Notes: generated by a model not told the origin, from the letters alone. A stretch of DNA of 64,000 nucleotides from Erigeron canadensis (GCF_010389155.1 NC_057764.1:41300275-41364274); one strand, 5' to 3'. Shown: positions 23,459 through 36,518, counted from the stretch's first letter. Program-made: numbers and translations.

Positions 23459-24316
23459 TTTGTAAAGTATACAAACTTACACATGTTAGAATACTTTATT
23501 ATTATTTACTTTGTTGAATGAGGTTTCACCTAAAAAAAATTTAAAATAAATACATAAATAAAGAGAAGAAAAAATAATAATCATCTTATCTCATTTTTTT
23601 TTTCCTTTAACTCTCCTTCTGTTTGTACATGCGGATTTAAACGAACACAACAATTGGAGAAAGCCATGTATGTTTTGCATATGAGGTTGGGATTTTAGTT
23701 TCAAAGTCAAACCATGAATATGTATGCAAAAAAGGTAATATATAATTCGGAACAGCAAACCTCCAATGGTTAGGATTCAGAACAAGTGTATTGAATATGT
23801 ATCAAACTTGTCACGTAATTGTATGTATCTAACCCTCAAAATCTATATTGTATCTATTAACACTTTCCAGTAAGCATCACGTTTTTTAGGTGACCACAAT
23901 GTTTCAATTGGATCAACCTAGGTATATTCTAGGATATCTAGCTTATATAATTACTAGCTAATTAATCAAACTATAGTATGGTCGGTAGGGAATTCAAAAT
24001 GGAAAAGCAATTCTCTCGTTAAAAATGCTTCAAAAGCATTTGAGCAATAGACATCTATTTGTACAACGGATGATGATATTCTATACCAAGTAAGAAAAAC
24101 AAAAATATACTGCAACAATCATGGTCTACACAAAATGTGTTTTAACAACTCCATCTACATCTTACCCCCTCATTATACTTCCAAGACCATTAATGGATAA
24201 ATAACCAGCATTCCGCTAAACTTGGAACACGGATCCATGGCTGACTAACCTAGTGAGAATGCGACGATAATAGTAACAAGAATTTCCTAGATGTTAAAAA
24301 GTTGGAAATATAATCT
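23459..24316. other. 3' flank of the ARF gene, no gene seen
   Basis: AT-rich spacer running to the ARF stop codon. It should include the ARF 3'UTR (minus strand, below 24317). No other gene recognised. Confidence 0.4.
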
Positions 24317-27300
24317 TTACACTTTTCCACCACCCGAACTGCTGCAAGCTTGATTTTGTAGAGTATTGTTTCCGCCAAAATCTCCATCCAAACTCATCTG
24401 CTGAACTTCTTGAGGTGACAAGATTTTGATGCAGCGTACACAGTTTACAAACTCTCTGAAATGCATATGGGAAAACCCAACTCATAAATACAGCATACCA
24501 AGAGAAATATCAAAGAAGTAAGGTTGTACGATGGGCGCTCCAAGTTTCTTTTATATTAAAAATATAGATCTTGAAAACATGTTAATTTCAGTTCAACAGT
24601 CCCCAATCAGTGTAACTATATGAATCTTTGGTTCATAAAAACTGGAATTTTTTTTTAGATTTATCTGTTTGACTTTATATCAACACAACTCTCGTCTTAC
24701 TCATGGTCATTTATCCAACTAACAGTTTCTAGATTCATATTAGTTGTAATCTAAAAGTTTTTTTGCCATCATAGAAAGCTAATCAAAACGCTAATAAGTT
24801 TAACTGATGGAGAGATATGCAATTATTAAAATATTAGGGACTTACTCCCAAGGATCATCGCCAACAAGGAGAACATCATTCTCATGATCCACATACACAA
24901 GCTTCCAGCCAATTCTCTGGCGGTCCTCCAGTTCGCCCTCGATACCAAACCTTCGAGCCAGATCTTGTTTAAGAGCATCATAGCCTGAATATGCAGTAAT
25001 ATCAATTGATCTTCCAACTGCTCCTCGTTTATATACCTACATGAACCAAAATGAAATGTGAACTCCACAAAGGTTACAATTTCGACCAATTAACGCATAA
25101 ATGTATTATATGTCATCTTGGATTTTCTTGTATCTCGGTTAAGTGAAATTAGCTTAAAAGGTCAAAACGCTTCACAAACTGTATAAAACCTCCTAAAGCA
25201 TTTACATAATTATTGAAATAATATAACTTTCGTAATATTTAAGACACTATTTATCTACATAGGATCTTAATGACTGGACAAAAACTTTGGGGTCAACCCA
25301 ATCCAGTTGATTCCCTCCCATACCAAATACCTAATGGTTTTGGCTTGTCGATTAACCCGCTTACAGTCCATTTTGCGATCTCTACTAACAAGATAGGCAA
25401 ATGACTACAAATAGCTAACATCAAACCTTGGTGAACGTCCGCATTCGTTGAAACGGTTGTGGTGGTGGGGCCCAGACACCATTATTTAATAAGCTGCCAT
25501 CATTTATAGTTGAGTCAATGGAATTGAAAGTCATATCAGGAACTCCAAACGACTGAGATACTATGGATGAAGAGAGTTCTGGTTGAGTGTCCTTGGTTGG
25601 GTTTTCATAACTTGAAATTATTCCTCCTGAGCTGAGATTATTCTGGAAATCTTTATCAGATCCCATCATTCCCTTTGTGATCAAAGGGTCAGGAATCATT
25701 GATGGCATTTCCAAACGGTTGTCCATGTTTACCCCAAACGGAATGTTATTTCTGGGATCATCTTGAACCTCCCCGTCTTGAATTGTATCTCTAAATGGCA
25801 ATGGTTGCGAGTTAAAAGATAAATGATTCGAGTTATGATGCTGCAAATGAACATCATTCTGGGAAAGGCAAACTGAAGTTGCTGATGACGAACTGTCCAG
25901 GTAATCCAGCTGGGTCCCACCAAGATTATGCAAGTATGTCTGTGGAGCTAAAAATCCTTGATTTTGCATCTTTGACACACTCATCGAAGGTTTTACATCA
26001 GCTTTTTGCTGTATTTCCTTATTATAGTTGACATTGGCTGATATTGTTTCCAAACCACTGCTATTCATCAGATGATCACTATTCACAGTTGTACTTTGGT
26101 AGGATCTACCATTGATCATAGATGGAACGACGTTTGGGCAGTTATTAGTTGAGGGTGATGTGGAACATGATGGACCATCATCACTGCCAGTTCCAGTCAA
26201 TAAACTACTGCCATTTGTTGAGAGCTGATTGGCAGGTATCTGAGAGGGACCTGTCATCTGCCCTGACAAATCCTGTTGGTGATGTTGAAGCTTTGGTTGC
26301 TGAGAAAGATTGGAAAATCTAAAATTCTGTTCATTATTATCTTTCGGCATCTGTTGAGGTAGTGATGTGATGGGTGTTTGAGAGGGTATTTCCATCATTT
26401 GGGTGGTTGAAATTGACCTTGTAAAATTTTGATCTTGGGGATGTCCTTGCTGTGGAAAAAGTGATTGCTGCTGCTGAAGTTTTTGTAGAAGTTGAATTTG
26501 ATTATCTGGCATCTGTAACTTTTGATTAAGTTGTTGATCAGGAAACTGGGATGGCAACTGGACTTTCTGTTGACTTTGACTGGCTGCCATCATCATCTGC
26601 TGTTGTTGTTGATGCTGCTGGTGCTGCTGTTGATGTTGTTGCAGCTGTTGTTGCTGCTGTTGTTGTAGTTGTAGAATATTTTGAGATTGAATCTGTGACT
26701 GAACTTGGTTCTGAGGCAGCATCTGATTAATCAGATTTTGCCTAGCCGATTGCTGGCTCAGGTCAGTCAATTGTTGTGGCTGCATCATCATGGCTAATGG
26801 ATTTGTGGTGGTAGGTTGGGGTAGCTTCTGTAGTTGATCGATCTGTGACGTTGGTCGTTGACTATTATATTGTAGGTTATTTTGAGTAAGCATTTGCGGT
26901 CCACCATAACCTTGCAAAACCGATCCCGCCAACGGGTTCAAGTAGCTAGGTTGGATTTGATTAGCCATGGCCATAGATGGATTTTGCTGCATGTTCACCC
27001 ATTGGACTAAGCTTAGGCCAGGATCCTTCATGGACATATCTTCACCGAGCCATGGCATTGTTCTCTTGAAGTTGTCAAGATCCACAGATTCATCACCCAT
27101 CATTCCTTGCCTTGGACGTTTCGATTGGTAGAAGGCAGGAGTTGGACAGATAAAAAAGGGAGCGGTAACAGGTTCAATCTCCCATATTGACACACGGTTA
27201 CGTCTATCCCCAGCAGTTGCTTCATCCCAGCCAACCTACTTGAGACCATGAAAAGATTATGGTGGTCAACACTTTAGTTGACCTGAAATAAGCCAACACA

Positions 27301-30300
27301 AAAAAAAAATGCATGGTAGCGTTCTATATATACCTGTAAGTTACGCCACTGTGAGTTCTTCCATCTTACAGCATCAAGATCGCTGATACCAGTAATCGTA
27401 CCCATATACCTGCAGCGATTTTAGGAGAAAACTTGGACTATAAGCACTTTAAGTAAATCTCTCAACAGTTTACAAATTAATATCTATACTATATTATAAA
27501 GCAAAAAGTCTTTATCTAAATTTAAGTTTCAACATTTATTTTCCCAAAATGTCCCCTTAAATATTATATATTTACCTAAAATAACTATATTACCCTTTCT
27601 CTCTCCTCAAATCTCAACCAATCATTTTTTTTCTCTATTCTCCATAAATCATTTATTCCCCCAATTCATTCAAAATCTTTTATCTCAAAAACCGTACAAC
27701 GATAAATCATAAAAATTATATGGGTGTTATTAAAATTTCATGCTCTTTCATTAGAGATGTCATTCGATATACTTTCGACGAATTTTTAAATCTAAAGGCG
27801 GAGCCCGTACGGCTAAGGCATTTGACTATCACACTCTATGACCTATCACCTTCTATGACCTATCACACTCTATGACCTATCACCCCACCATCTCACCGCT
27901 GCAACGCGCGAGTACTTGCTCTCGTATACAACAGAAAATTGAAAAGGAAACTATAATCACCAGTAGATGTATTTACAATGTCAAGGTAGACAGTAGACTC
28001 TATTACCTTCTCGTTCCGGACTCTTCAGTTTCAAACATCATCCGGAAGCGCATGCCGAGAGATATTTGATTACTGCAGACTGCTTTATAGTACTTGGCTA
28101 ATGGAATCACAAATTCGGAAGGACTTGCTCTGCATAAAGAAACCAATTATTTAGAAGATATGTAAATGGGTTTGCTGGAGTGATTTGTAACGATAATAAT
28201 GGTCAAATGCATTGTAAGTTGAAATAAATCCAAGACAAGAAAACCCAACACAATTTGATACTTTAGTCAATTACCTTGGATTATAGAACACAGTGAAAGG
28301 ACTGTTGTTTGCAGCTGCATGGGCGGCCGCAGCTAATATTCCAATATGCATACTATCACTCGACAAAACTGATGACGATAAGTTTGCTGGTTGTCTGTTA
28401 GCTCGCCTAATACCCAATAAAAGCTGTTGCTTTTCATCCCTATTTACGATTACAGATTATAAACCCGGGTGCGTTAGATGCATATATCAGACATTATACA
28501 TCAAAATTGTGCATAAACTTCAAAAATGGTCATGGCATTACCTTATAAATAATACCGAGTCCCCTGCAAAAAGCCTTTTCCCACTAACAAAGAGACTCCA
28601 ACCAGTTGTGAGCAAGTGACGTTTTGGTTGCCCTGAATGTCAAGAGGGGTTTGTCTCATTAAAGAACAGAAAATTTATTGATTAAGGACCCGAGAAATAA
28701 CACCCAACTGGATGTGCACACACAGATATGGGACTATGGGAGTTGACCTTATGACCTCAAAAAATTAACCCGCACAAATCACTTGATCAATCGACCAAGA
28801 CCAGTAGGGCGATATTTTGTTTGCTCGTGGTTTTATTATTTGATTGTTATTTTGATGGAGCATTTTCTTCGGTAAAAGAAAGATGGACTTACCACGATAG
28901 ATATGACGAAATGTCCATATGTTGTCGTGTAAATCTCTGGCCTTAAGTTCCTGTGCAGGCGGTTGCATTGAGAAATCCTGTGGACGAAAAAATGGTTGTT
29001 ATTATATAGAACTTACCCAACCCGCCCATTTTGCAACCTCTATGCCACCCATGCAAAAAGAGTGAGAGAGAGAGAGAGAGTAACTTCAGCTTACAAGAGG
29101 TGGGAAGATTTTTTCGGCTGCTCGACGAGGAACAGAAAATCCTCCATGAGTGCTTGTATCACTGGCTGTTAACGTCTTACAAAAGAACTCGGTTTGTGGC
29201 TTGTGTGCTTTCATCAACAGATCTGACCTTAATAATGCTTCTCTATCAAACTGTAAAAGTGTAAACCATGATGAATTTTGTTCAGCAATCTAAATTCTTT
29301 CCCACCTAATTAAAAAAGTCGAGTAGTTCGCGTCCATACCGAAGGAACAGGTTGCAGTGTCATCTGAGCATATACTTCATCTGTTTCTGTATCAGCCTGG
29401 GAATGAATTTGGAATAAACTTGTAAATTAAAAAAAAAAAACATGATACAAAGATGACTTTGCCTGTCATTTTCTGTACGTGTGAATGGCTTTTCATATCA
29501 CCATCCATGACCTCTCATTTCAAAACATCTAAAGCTGTTGCAAAAAAATTTCCTTATAAAAAGAAGATTTCAAACGGGTTTCCAGTCGCAACGCAAATAT
29601 CATAGCTGTCATTGCTTGCCTTAATTGCTATTTGCTGCCTACCGAAATAATTGTGTTTCATTTTCTCTGTTTAGAAAGTATATTGGTTGTTTAAAAACAT
29701 ATGTCCAAAAATAACTCGAATCAAAAACCACATAACAAGTTAAAACTGACATACGTGCAATGTGATGCTATGAAGGATGCATAACAATTTCGACTGAAGA
29801 CTGGGATAGTTTGGAATTTGAGCATCCACATCCTTCTTCATAGATGCGGCGACCTGAAAACGTATATTATAAGAAAACATTATCAATGCAACTAAGAACG
29901 TAAAACATGGTCGTCAGATATCACATAAACGTGTCTCTATAATGCCAACAATGAGTTGAGTGAAAAAAGGCCCCATCTGAATCGGTAGCCGAAACTTCAA
30001 AACCAAATAAATAGTTCACTTTTAAACATCAAACCATCAAATTTAGTACCAAACATTTGCTCGTCGTATACTATTGAGCTTATAGTAGTCTACATTTCCT
30101 TACTAAGTATGACAGATAATTTGTTTAGCTAATTTATCATAGGATGCGTATATGGCTGCTTAAGGAAAACCATAGCTACATATCATATGGTTTTCCAATA
30201 TAATCTTATACGAATAAATACAATAGTCAATCTAATATTGCAATGTCCAACTCTCCGTGTATATTTATCCAAAATCTTTGACTACCGGCCAAATAGCAAG

Positions 30301-31728
30301 ATATGGTATCATTCGAATACTACATACATAGTATGGACCAAGTAAGGTCTACAATAAATACCCTTCATCTAAAATATTTTGAGCCAAAAAGAAAAAAAGA
30401 TCAATACTTTACAACAATAGCGAGGGCAAATACGTAATTTGAGCAAGAAGATGATGGTGACTCTGCAGAAATGGATATTTACAAAGAAATGGCAAAGTGG
30501 GTCCTAAAGAAATACAAGCATATTATATAGTAATATTTTTTTCATATATCATAAAGGCCAAAAGAAAATCAAGACTTCCATAAGCTGAATCTATGCTAGT
30601 AGTAAAGACTACAGAGAAGTTTGAAGAGAAGGAAGTTCCTTCTCACCAACCATCACCATATCTTCATGTGCATTTTCTGCACATCTACCATTAATATTCA
30701 TTTTTATAACTTCTTCTATTAAATATAAAAAAAACATTTATTCATCTAGATGTATCTATCCTTTTTGTCCTCTACAAAATAAAATTAACTTCACATTTAT
30801 TTATTTATTTCAACATCATTTGAAGTTACATGTCTATGTCTATTTTACTTTCCAACTTAAATAACCAAACTCCCCCTTAAAGTATACTTCTCAAGTTCTC
30901 TACATTGCGATGGTAGCCTAATAGTGAAAGACGGACGCATAAAAGCAGAGAACAAACGTTCAAATCCTGACCTGATGTCCCTTTAATCATATTGTTACGC
31001 AACTTAATTAGTCGGTTATCTGTTTTTATAATACTTCACGAAAAGTTGTAAATTTACAACAAATAAAAACCAAAAAACGGATATGATTCCATAGTACATA
31101 AAAATATTATTTATTTATTATTCTGAAACAATGTAAATTTTTTAAACCACCAACTGTACAAAATATACCATAAAGCTGATAACCAATATCTTTGTTTTCA
31201 TCTTTTCTTTACTAGCATTAATTAGTTGTACGTTACAACTGTATACACAAAAATATTTATTCCTTAAACTAGTTGTACATCACGCACCAGCACTTGTACA
31301 TTCCTTGGATTCTACTCAACTTAAAACAAATCCACCACCAATTAGTATTAATGACACAACGCACGTTAGTCTAAACAGCGCTCACGTTAGCAAATACAGC
31401 GCAAGATAGCAAAACTTTATTAAAAAAAATTATAAAATGTTAAAATTACAAAAAGAAAAAAAAAACCTGTTCGCTATGGCCTTGAGGGAAATAAACAACG
31501 TGTGTGCCGGCGGCCGGTAAGTTGACCAGAGGTCCGGCACACGCTTGCCATAGCTCCGGATTTATTAACCGTGTTTTTTCTCCCCCTACAATTTCCAAAA
31601 ATGTAAATAAATTTATTAAATTATATATACAGATATAGATATAGAAATAATTGGAAAATGAGCTGACCATCGCCGGGAATAGTGGTAGTTAAAGTGGATC
31701 CGCCGGAGGAGTTAACCGGAATCTTCAT
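24317..31728 (-). CDS. ARF19: Auxin response factor of the ARF7/ARF19 activator clade
   Basis: Nuclear transcription factor; this clade binds auxin response elements and activates auxin genes when Aux/IAA repressors are lost. Exons: 31728-31668, 31585-31467, 29853-29755, 29396-29340, 29250-29095, 28977-28893, 28632-28542, 28439-28275, 28129-28007, 27409-27334, 27235-25427, 25036-24846, 24455-24317. They join in frame to 1056 aa. B3 domain about residues 130-232 ([20 protein letters not shown]); Auxin_resp about 262-358. The middle region is Q/M/L-rich and starts with [18 protein letters not shown] and [12 protein letters not shown], as in ARF19 relatives. The PB1 domain is about 948-1040 ([21 protein letters not shown]). 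The ending MSLDGDFG...NQACSSS is also clade-typical. Exon 1 has a weak donor (G|GTCAGC). Intron 2 is 1.6 kb; intron 9 contains Helitron-like DNA. Confidence 0.95.
27483..27925 (+). mobile_element. Helitron-like insertion inside ARF intron 9
   Basis: Begins A|TCTATACTATATTATAAAGC, a common Helitron 5' form, and continues to CACCGCTGCAACGCGCGAGTAC, a typical tail region. A clean CTRR terminus is not visible, so the 3' end is approximate. Near the end the words CACACTCTATGACCTAT and CACCTTCTATGACCTATCAC repeat in tandem (about 27830-27880). It lies antisense to the ARF transcript between exons 9 and 10. Confidence 0.6.
29059..29077. repeat. (GA)n microsatellite in ARF intron 5
   Basis: GAGTGAGAGAGAGAGAGAGAG tract, a CT tract on the transcribed strand, about 20 bp after the exon-5 donor. 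Confidence 0.85.
30905..30985 (+). mobile_element. SINE-like fragment in ARF intron 2
   Basis: GGTAGCCTAATAGTG resembles a Pol III A box and GTTCAAATCCTG a B box, about 45 bp apart. No tRNA cloverleaf and no clear tail, so it is a fragment at best. Confidence 0.35.
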
Positions 31729-31999
31729 AACTAATTGGAAATACTGAAAACGACGTAGTATCTGTGGGCGGAGATAGCTAACGCCGGAGATTCATTACAG
31801 ATCAAACAGAAAGTTTGACTTTTTGAAGGTCAAAATGAATTGACTTGCCGGAAAACAAAAAAGACACCGGAAAATGCGGAAAGAAAGACCAAATGCTGCA
31901 ACTTTGCGGAAAAAAAAATAATTATATATGTTTTGTTGTGTGTGTGTTTTGTGTGTGTAAATGTATATATGTAAAAGTTTTATGTCTGAAACTTTTTAA

Positions 32000-32024
32000 T
32001 ATTATTATTATTATTATTATTATT
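32000..32024. repeat. (ATT)n microsatellite upstream of the ARF gene
   Basis: A run of eight or so ATT units about 280 bp upstream of the ARF start codon, beside a (GT)n tract at 31935-31957. Confidence 0.85.
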
Positions 32025-32517
32025 GGATTTTTTGTTTTTGTGTGTGTGAAAGCAATCTTTTTTATTTATTTATTTTCTCTTTCTTTCTAGGAGCAGTACT
32101 TCAATAAAAAGAGGGGAAACTTGTTTGCAAATAGAAAGGGGGGAAAAGGAGGAAGGAGAGGGCACTTTCTCTGAATGTTGACTAGGGGTGTTTGGCCTGA
32201 CTTTTGATTTTTGGCTTATGTTTTTTTTGCTTATGCTTTTATTTCATAAGTTTATAAGCTTTTTTATGGTGTTTAGATTAGCTAATGTTATATAAGCTGA
32301 TAAGCTATTTTAGAGTGTTTGGCCTAGCTTTTTTTAAGTTGGCTTATGTTGATAAAATGACCAAAAAAAGGCCTAGCTTTTCTTTCTTACTTTCTTTGAT
32401 TTATAAGTCTAACAATAATTTTCACTTATGAGTCATAACAATAATAATCCCCTGATGAATTTATCTTTATTATAACTTAAACTTTTATAATATTCCAAAT
32501 GATGAGTACAAAATTAA

Positions 32518-33967
32518 TTAACATACATCAATATTCAATAAAGACATTCTTCTTGATTGGATTAGTTCTCCTGCAATTATATCTCTAATTGCACTCATAT
32601 ATAAATCATCATGTCTACGTTGTGCACTTGTGTCTTCATCTATTTCGCTAATGCTACTAGATCCTCGACCATGAATACCGTTATTTGGAGTGTAAGATTC
32701 TCGTTGCGCCCTAATAAATCCTTCATCACATGCATCTTTCTTTCTAATATAATTATGAATCGCCATGGATGCAAGCACGATATTCACTTGTGTCTCGTAA
32801 GTGTAATTGACATGCATATTTTGTAATATTTCCCATCTAGCCTTCCATACTCCAAAAGTTCGTTCAATGACATTTCTCAATGATGAATGCCGATGGTTAA
32901 ATATCTCTTTAGCTCCTCTAGGAGCACGACTAGCAGCAGTTTTTCCACGACAAAAATCTGGTATATGATACCGAATATTGGTTCCTTTATATGGAGCAAG
33001 ATAACCTCTAGTATTTGGATACCCGGCATCAACAACGTAATATTTATCTATGAAGAATAAAAGAAATATTATTACTTATATAAAAAGGTTAAGTAAAACA
33101 TAAAGTTTCAATAAACATGGAATGGTACTAACCACCCGTTGGACGTGGAAAATTAACTTCGGGCCTTCGCAATGCTTCATTGAATATTCTAGTATCATGT
33201 GCTGTCCCTTCCCATCCAGCCCACGCAAATGTAAAACACATGTTAAAATCGCATGCCGCCATTATGTTTTGTGTCACATAACCTTTTCTACCAATATATT
33301 TTGGTTGCTCATGTTCCCGAACAGATGCCATCACATGAGTCCCATCAATGGCTCCAATGCAATCCTGCATAGAAAAACATAGTTGTTCATTATCTCAAAG
33401 TTATAAATTAAATACGTAGTAGAGTATATGGACTACCTTGAACATCGGGTAATAACGGCTCGAATTTAAGATTTGTGAGGGTACTTCTTCATTGTAATTT
33501 GGACTAGGCTTTATAATGTCTCCACTTAATTTAAGTACCGAGTTCAAAACAAGATGAAAATGCCTATGAATAGTTTCACCAGAATGATTAAATGTTTCTT
33601 GGACCAATCGATTTCCAACTCCATGTGCTAAAGTCATCAAAAAAATCCCAACTGACTCGTAAACGGAAATATTACGTGTTTGTTTCAACCCGTAATGCTT
33701 TGAAAGATTCGAACATAACGATTTGAATACCTGTACGTGAAGCCTAAAAACTTCATAACAACGTCTCGGATGACCATTAAGTATTTCTTGAATAAATACA
33801 TGGCCTGTACGAGAAGATGTGTGACAAAGCATACGTGGATTACTCAATTTTGCACTAATTATTATCCCTTCAATGGCTAAACCACACAATAAAAGCCAAT
33901 TATTCTCTTCTTCCAACCCATTTTGTTCTTCACTATCAGAATCCGTCTCATCACTATCGGTATCCAT
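32518..33967 (-). CDS. PIF/Harbinger DDE transposase (HARBI1-like), uninterrupted
   Basis: Nuclease-type transposase with three exons, 33967-33437, 33364-33133 and 33047-32518, joining in frame to 430 aa without a stop. Both splice junctions are GT-AG and restore conserved text (FK|DCIGAIDGTH and PTG|DKYYVVDAGYP). The DDE triad is visible: D184 in IDGTH, D234 in GTAHDTRIF and E316 in NVIERTFG. The N terminus is acidic (MDTDSDETDSDSEEQNGLEE), followed by a segment of the helix-turn-helix kind expected in this family (YGLKQTRNISVYESVGIFL). Intact reading frame and termini suggest a recent insertion. Domestication as a host gene is unlikely because the gene still sits within target-duplicated ends. 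Confidence 0.9.
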
Positions 33968-34070
33968 CCTGTTAAAAAGCACATAAATAACAAAAGGAAA
34001 CGAGCTGCTAGTTAAGACGTAAAGTAAACATGCAGTTCCACACAAAGTAAACACACAACTAATAACAAAC

Positions 34071-34272
34071 ATGCTGAAACGCAACTTCATTACAGGACAC
34101 AACAGAATGCCTAAAAACCGAACATCTAACCATATAATGCCTAAAAACAGAACAGGATGCTAAGGAAACACATGCTGAAACGCAACTTCATTACAGGACA
34201 CAACAGAATGCCTAAAAACTGAACAGCTAACTATAAAATGCCTAAAAACAGAACAGAATGCTAAGGAAACAT
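34071..34272. repeat. Tandem repeat, two 101-bp units, inside the PIF element
   Basis: ATGCTGAAACGCAACTTCAT...CAGAATGCTAAGGAAAC occurs twice (34071-34171 and 34172-34272) with few differences. Each unit also repeats ATGCCTAAAAAC internally. It lies upstream of the transposase start codon. Confidence 0.9.
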
Positions 34273-34330
34273 GCATCTAAGAGAAGCCCAGGTAACCAGG
34301 ACCATAGGTAAGAACCAGCCTAATGAGAAA

Positions 34331-34475
34331 TCATTTATCCATAAGATATTTTAAAAACTCCATCTTTGCCATGTCACTTGATTGAACCATGAAATTTTCA
34401 CGAGCTTGCTTTTTCAAGAAAATGTCTAGCGCGTGACAATAATTCCTTAAACCTTCTTCAAAACCAAGAAAGGTT
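34331..34475 (-). pseudogene. Remnant of the second (Myb/SANT-like) PIF gene
   Basis: The minus-strand frame ends ALDIFLKKQARENFMVQSSD then MAKMEFLKYLMDK stop. This looks like the C-terminal tail of the Myb/SANT-like DNA-binding protein that accompanies plant PIF transposases. The upstream part is absent: the frame runs almost at once into the right terminal repeat. If correct, this copy lost the accessory protein by internal deletion. The family assignment of so short a piece is tentative. Confidence 0.45.
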
Positions 34476-34676
34476 AACACAATGGCCAAACACCCCCTAG
34501 ATGATAGTATTTTCGTCATTTTTTGTTCATGTGTAATTAAGCAATTAACTTAACTGTTTACTTCATTTATTACAAGTCCTTATTTTATCCAAATCCAATT
34601 TAGTTAAACATATTACAAGCACGGTAATACAAAGGGTTTATTCAATAACAAAATTCCTATATTAGGTTTTTATTAA

Positions 34677-34831
34677 GGAAAATGCTAAACGCAGTTCTAA
34701 GAGCTGCATATAACGTGCAAAAAAAATTTGTATTTTTCTCTATCAAAAGTCCACCCCTGAATTTTATGGTAACTGTACAACTATATAATGCATCTTAACT
34801 ACAACCCTAAGAAATGCATTTAGCAAAACCC
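34677..34831. mobile_element. MITE family A copy 1 (9-bp target duplication)
   Basis: A 155-bp element with ends GGAAAATGCTAAACGCAG and (inverted) GGGTTTTGCTAAATGCA. Perfect 9-bp duplication TTTTATTAA at 34668-34676 and 34832-34840. Same family as 36519-36664 and 42948-43103. Confidence 0.85.
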
Positions 34832-34840
34832 TTTTATTAA

Positions 34841-36518
34841 AAACAAACAAACTGATATAAATGATGCATCAAAATATGCATAAAACATTCAATGGCTGAC
34901 ACATGAATGTACTCATTATTTTTCTTAATCTCCACCTTTAATCATGTTATGTGTTATCACTAATTTTTTAAGGAAATCTTTAGGCCTATTATTTAGGTAT
35001 ACAATCATTTTTCTTTTCAAAAATATAGTATATAGTCAAAAATCCGACCTCGTGTGTTTTTGGCTTTAAAGGTCATGCGGATGAATGTAATTGGACTTCA
35101 AAAGAGGATCTGAAATATTTTCATGAATGTAAAGAGTCTTTGATTGTCTAATGCTTTAAATGTTTGACACATGTATCATGAGTTTTTTTTTCTTTTAATC
35201 TTTTACCATTTATCATGTAACGTGTCATCATCATATTATTAGGCTTATCATTAAGAATATCAATTAGACCTATTAATCATTATTCTTAGATTAAATATGA
35301 CGTGAAAGATAATTGGCAATTAATATACTGTATATGACATGACTAATGTTAGTACATTGTTCGCATTAAATGAACACATTAACGATACATGTTGTTATAC
35401 CATCATCAATTCACTTTCAAGTCTTATCTTAACAATAGTCATAAAAATTCACTAATCTTACCTCAAAAGCTACAAAATCGTTATTTTTAAGGTATTTTTG
35501 GATTATGAACTTCAAATGTTTTTAAGAATCTCTTTTAAGTTTATAAAAGATTATTTGTACATTGTTGTCCTAATTGTGTACGATTATTCTAGTGTTATAT
35601 AATAATAATAATAATATGTTATGCTTAAATTCCTTCATTAATTTATATAATAGTTTATTTCTTGTCATATATGTATTATCTGTATAATCGTGAGTTTGGA
35701 TGTAATACAATTGCGTTTATATATGGATGTATGTAAACTCAAAGAATAAAGGAAGTTTTTCAAACTTATACTCGTAATACTTACGTAGATATGATATATT
35801 ATCTAATCCATTCCGGTTTTCATGCCAAACTAATCCTCTTGTGGTAGTATTTATGATAATTACTTCACTATCACATCACTTCTTTTTCTAAGCATTCCTT
35901 CCTTAATAAATAAAATAATAATAATGTAAAAGAACATATATACAATGCATCAAATTTTATATTAAGGTTTTCATTAAACTAGCAGAGCATATTACGGGAA
36001 ATAGTTTTGTTTATATCTTCAAGAAAGGTTATTAAAGAATTAACGAATATAGTTAGGTAGCTAGTTCTTCATCTTTCTTTTTTTATTTTTCTCTCTCTTT
36101 CATTTTGTGCAAAATAAAAAATTTACATAGTTGTTTGTGGTTTGTTGTCCAAAGATAAGTAGATAACAATTTACATGGGATATATTTTTTAAAACTTCTG
36201 GTTACCAATTTTAAAGCCACGGTAAAAGTTATGTTAATTGTTCATTTTATTAATTATACTCGTAATAGCAATTAATAGCAATATACAAATACATTGTAAG
36301 ATATTGTCTTTTTGGATAACATACGTATCTTTGTGATTAAAAAATTATACTCACTTGAGAGGGAGTTAATTATAAACTACTCGGTGAAAGAAAGTTTTAT
36401 TTTCATAGGACGACTACTACCGCCCAGTAATACTATGAGATCTAAATGAATTGTTTAAGTGTGTTAATGCTGAAAGCTTATATATAGAAAGCATCCGATC
36501 TTATTAATGAAATGAAAA
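34841..36518. other. Intergenic, no gene seen
   Basis: AT-rich spacer with an ATA/AAT-type microsatellite near 35600. No gene or defined element recognised. Confidence 0.4.

Larger units (their letters stand above)
32182..34499 (-). mobile_element. PIF/Harbinger transposon with intact termini
   Basis: Left end CTA|GGGGTGTTTGGCC and right end GGCCAAACACCCC|CTA give a 13-bp perfect terminal inverted repeat and a 3-bp CTA target duplication, diagnostic of PIF/Harbinger. It carries a DDE transposase gene (32518-33967), a remnant of the second gene (34331-34475) and a 101-bp tandem repeat. A second terminus-like copy (GTGTTTGGCCTAGC) lies inside at about 32317. The element sits about 450 bp upstream of the ARF start codon. 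End coordinates could shift by one base. Confidence 0.92.

Noticed and set aside
31446..31670. Alternative ARF start giving a 74-codon frame reading through intron 1
   Set aside because: The extra residues are low-complexity intron-like sequence; the ATG at 31728 with splicing restores a normal ARF N terminus.
32518..33967. Transposase as a domesticated host gene
   Set aside because: It still lies between intact terminal repeats with a target duplication, so it is a transposon gene.
34071..34272. CRISPR-like array
   Set aside because: Only two long adjacent units without spacers, inside a plant transposon.
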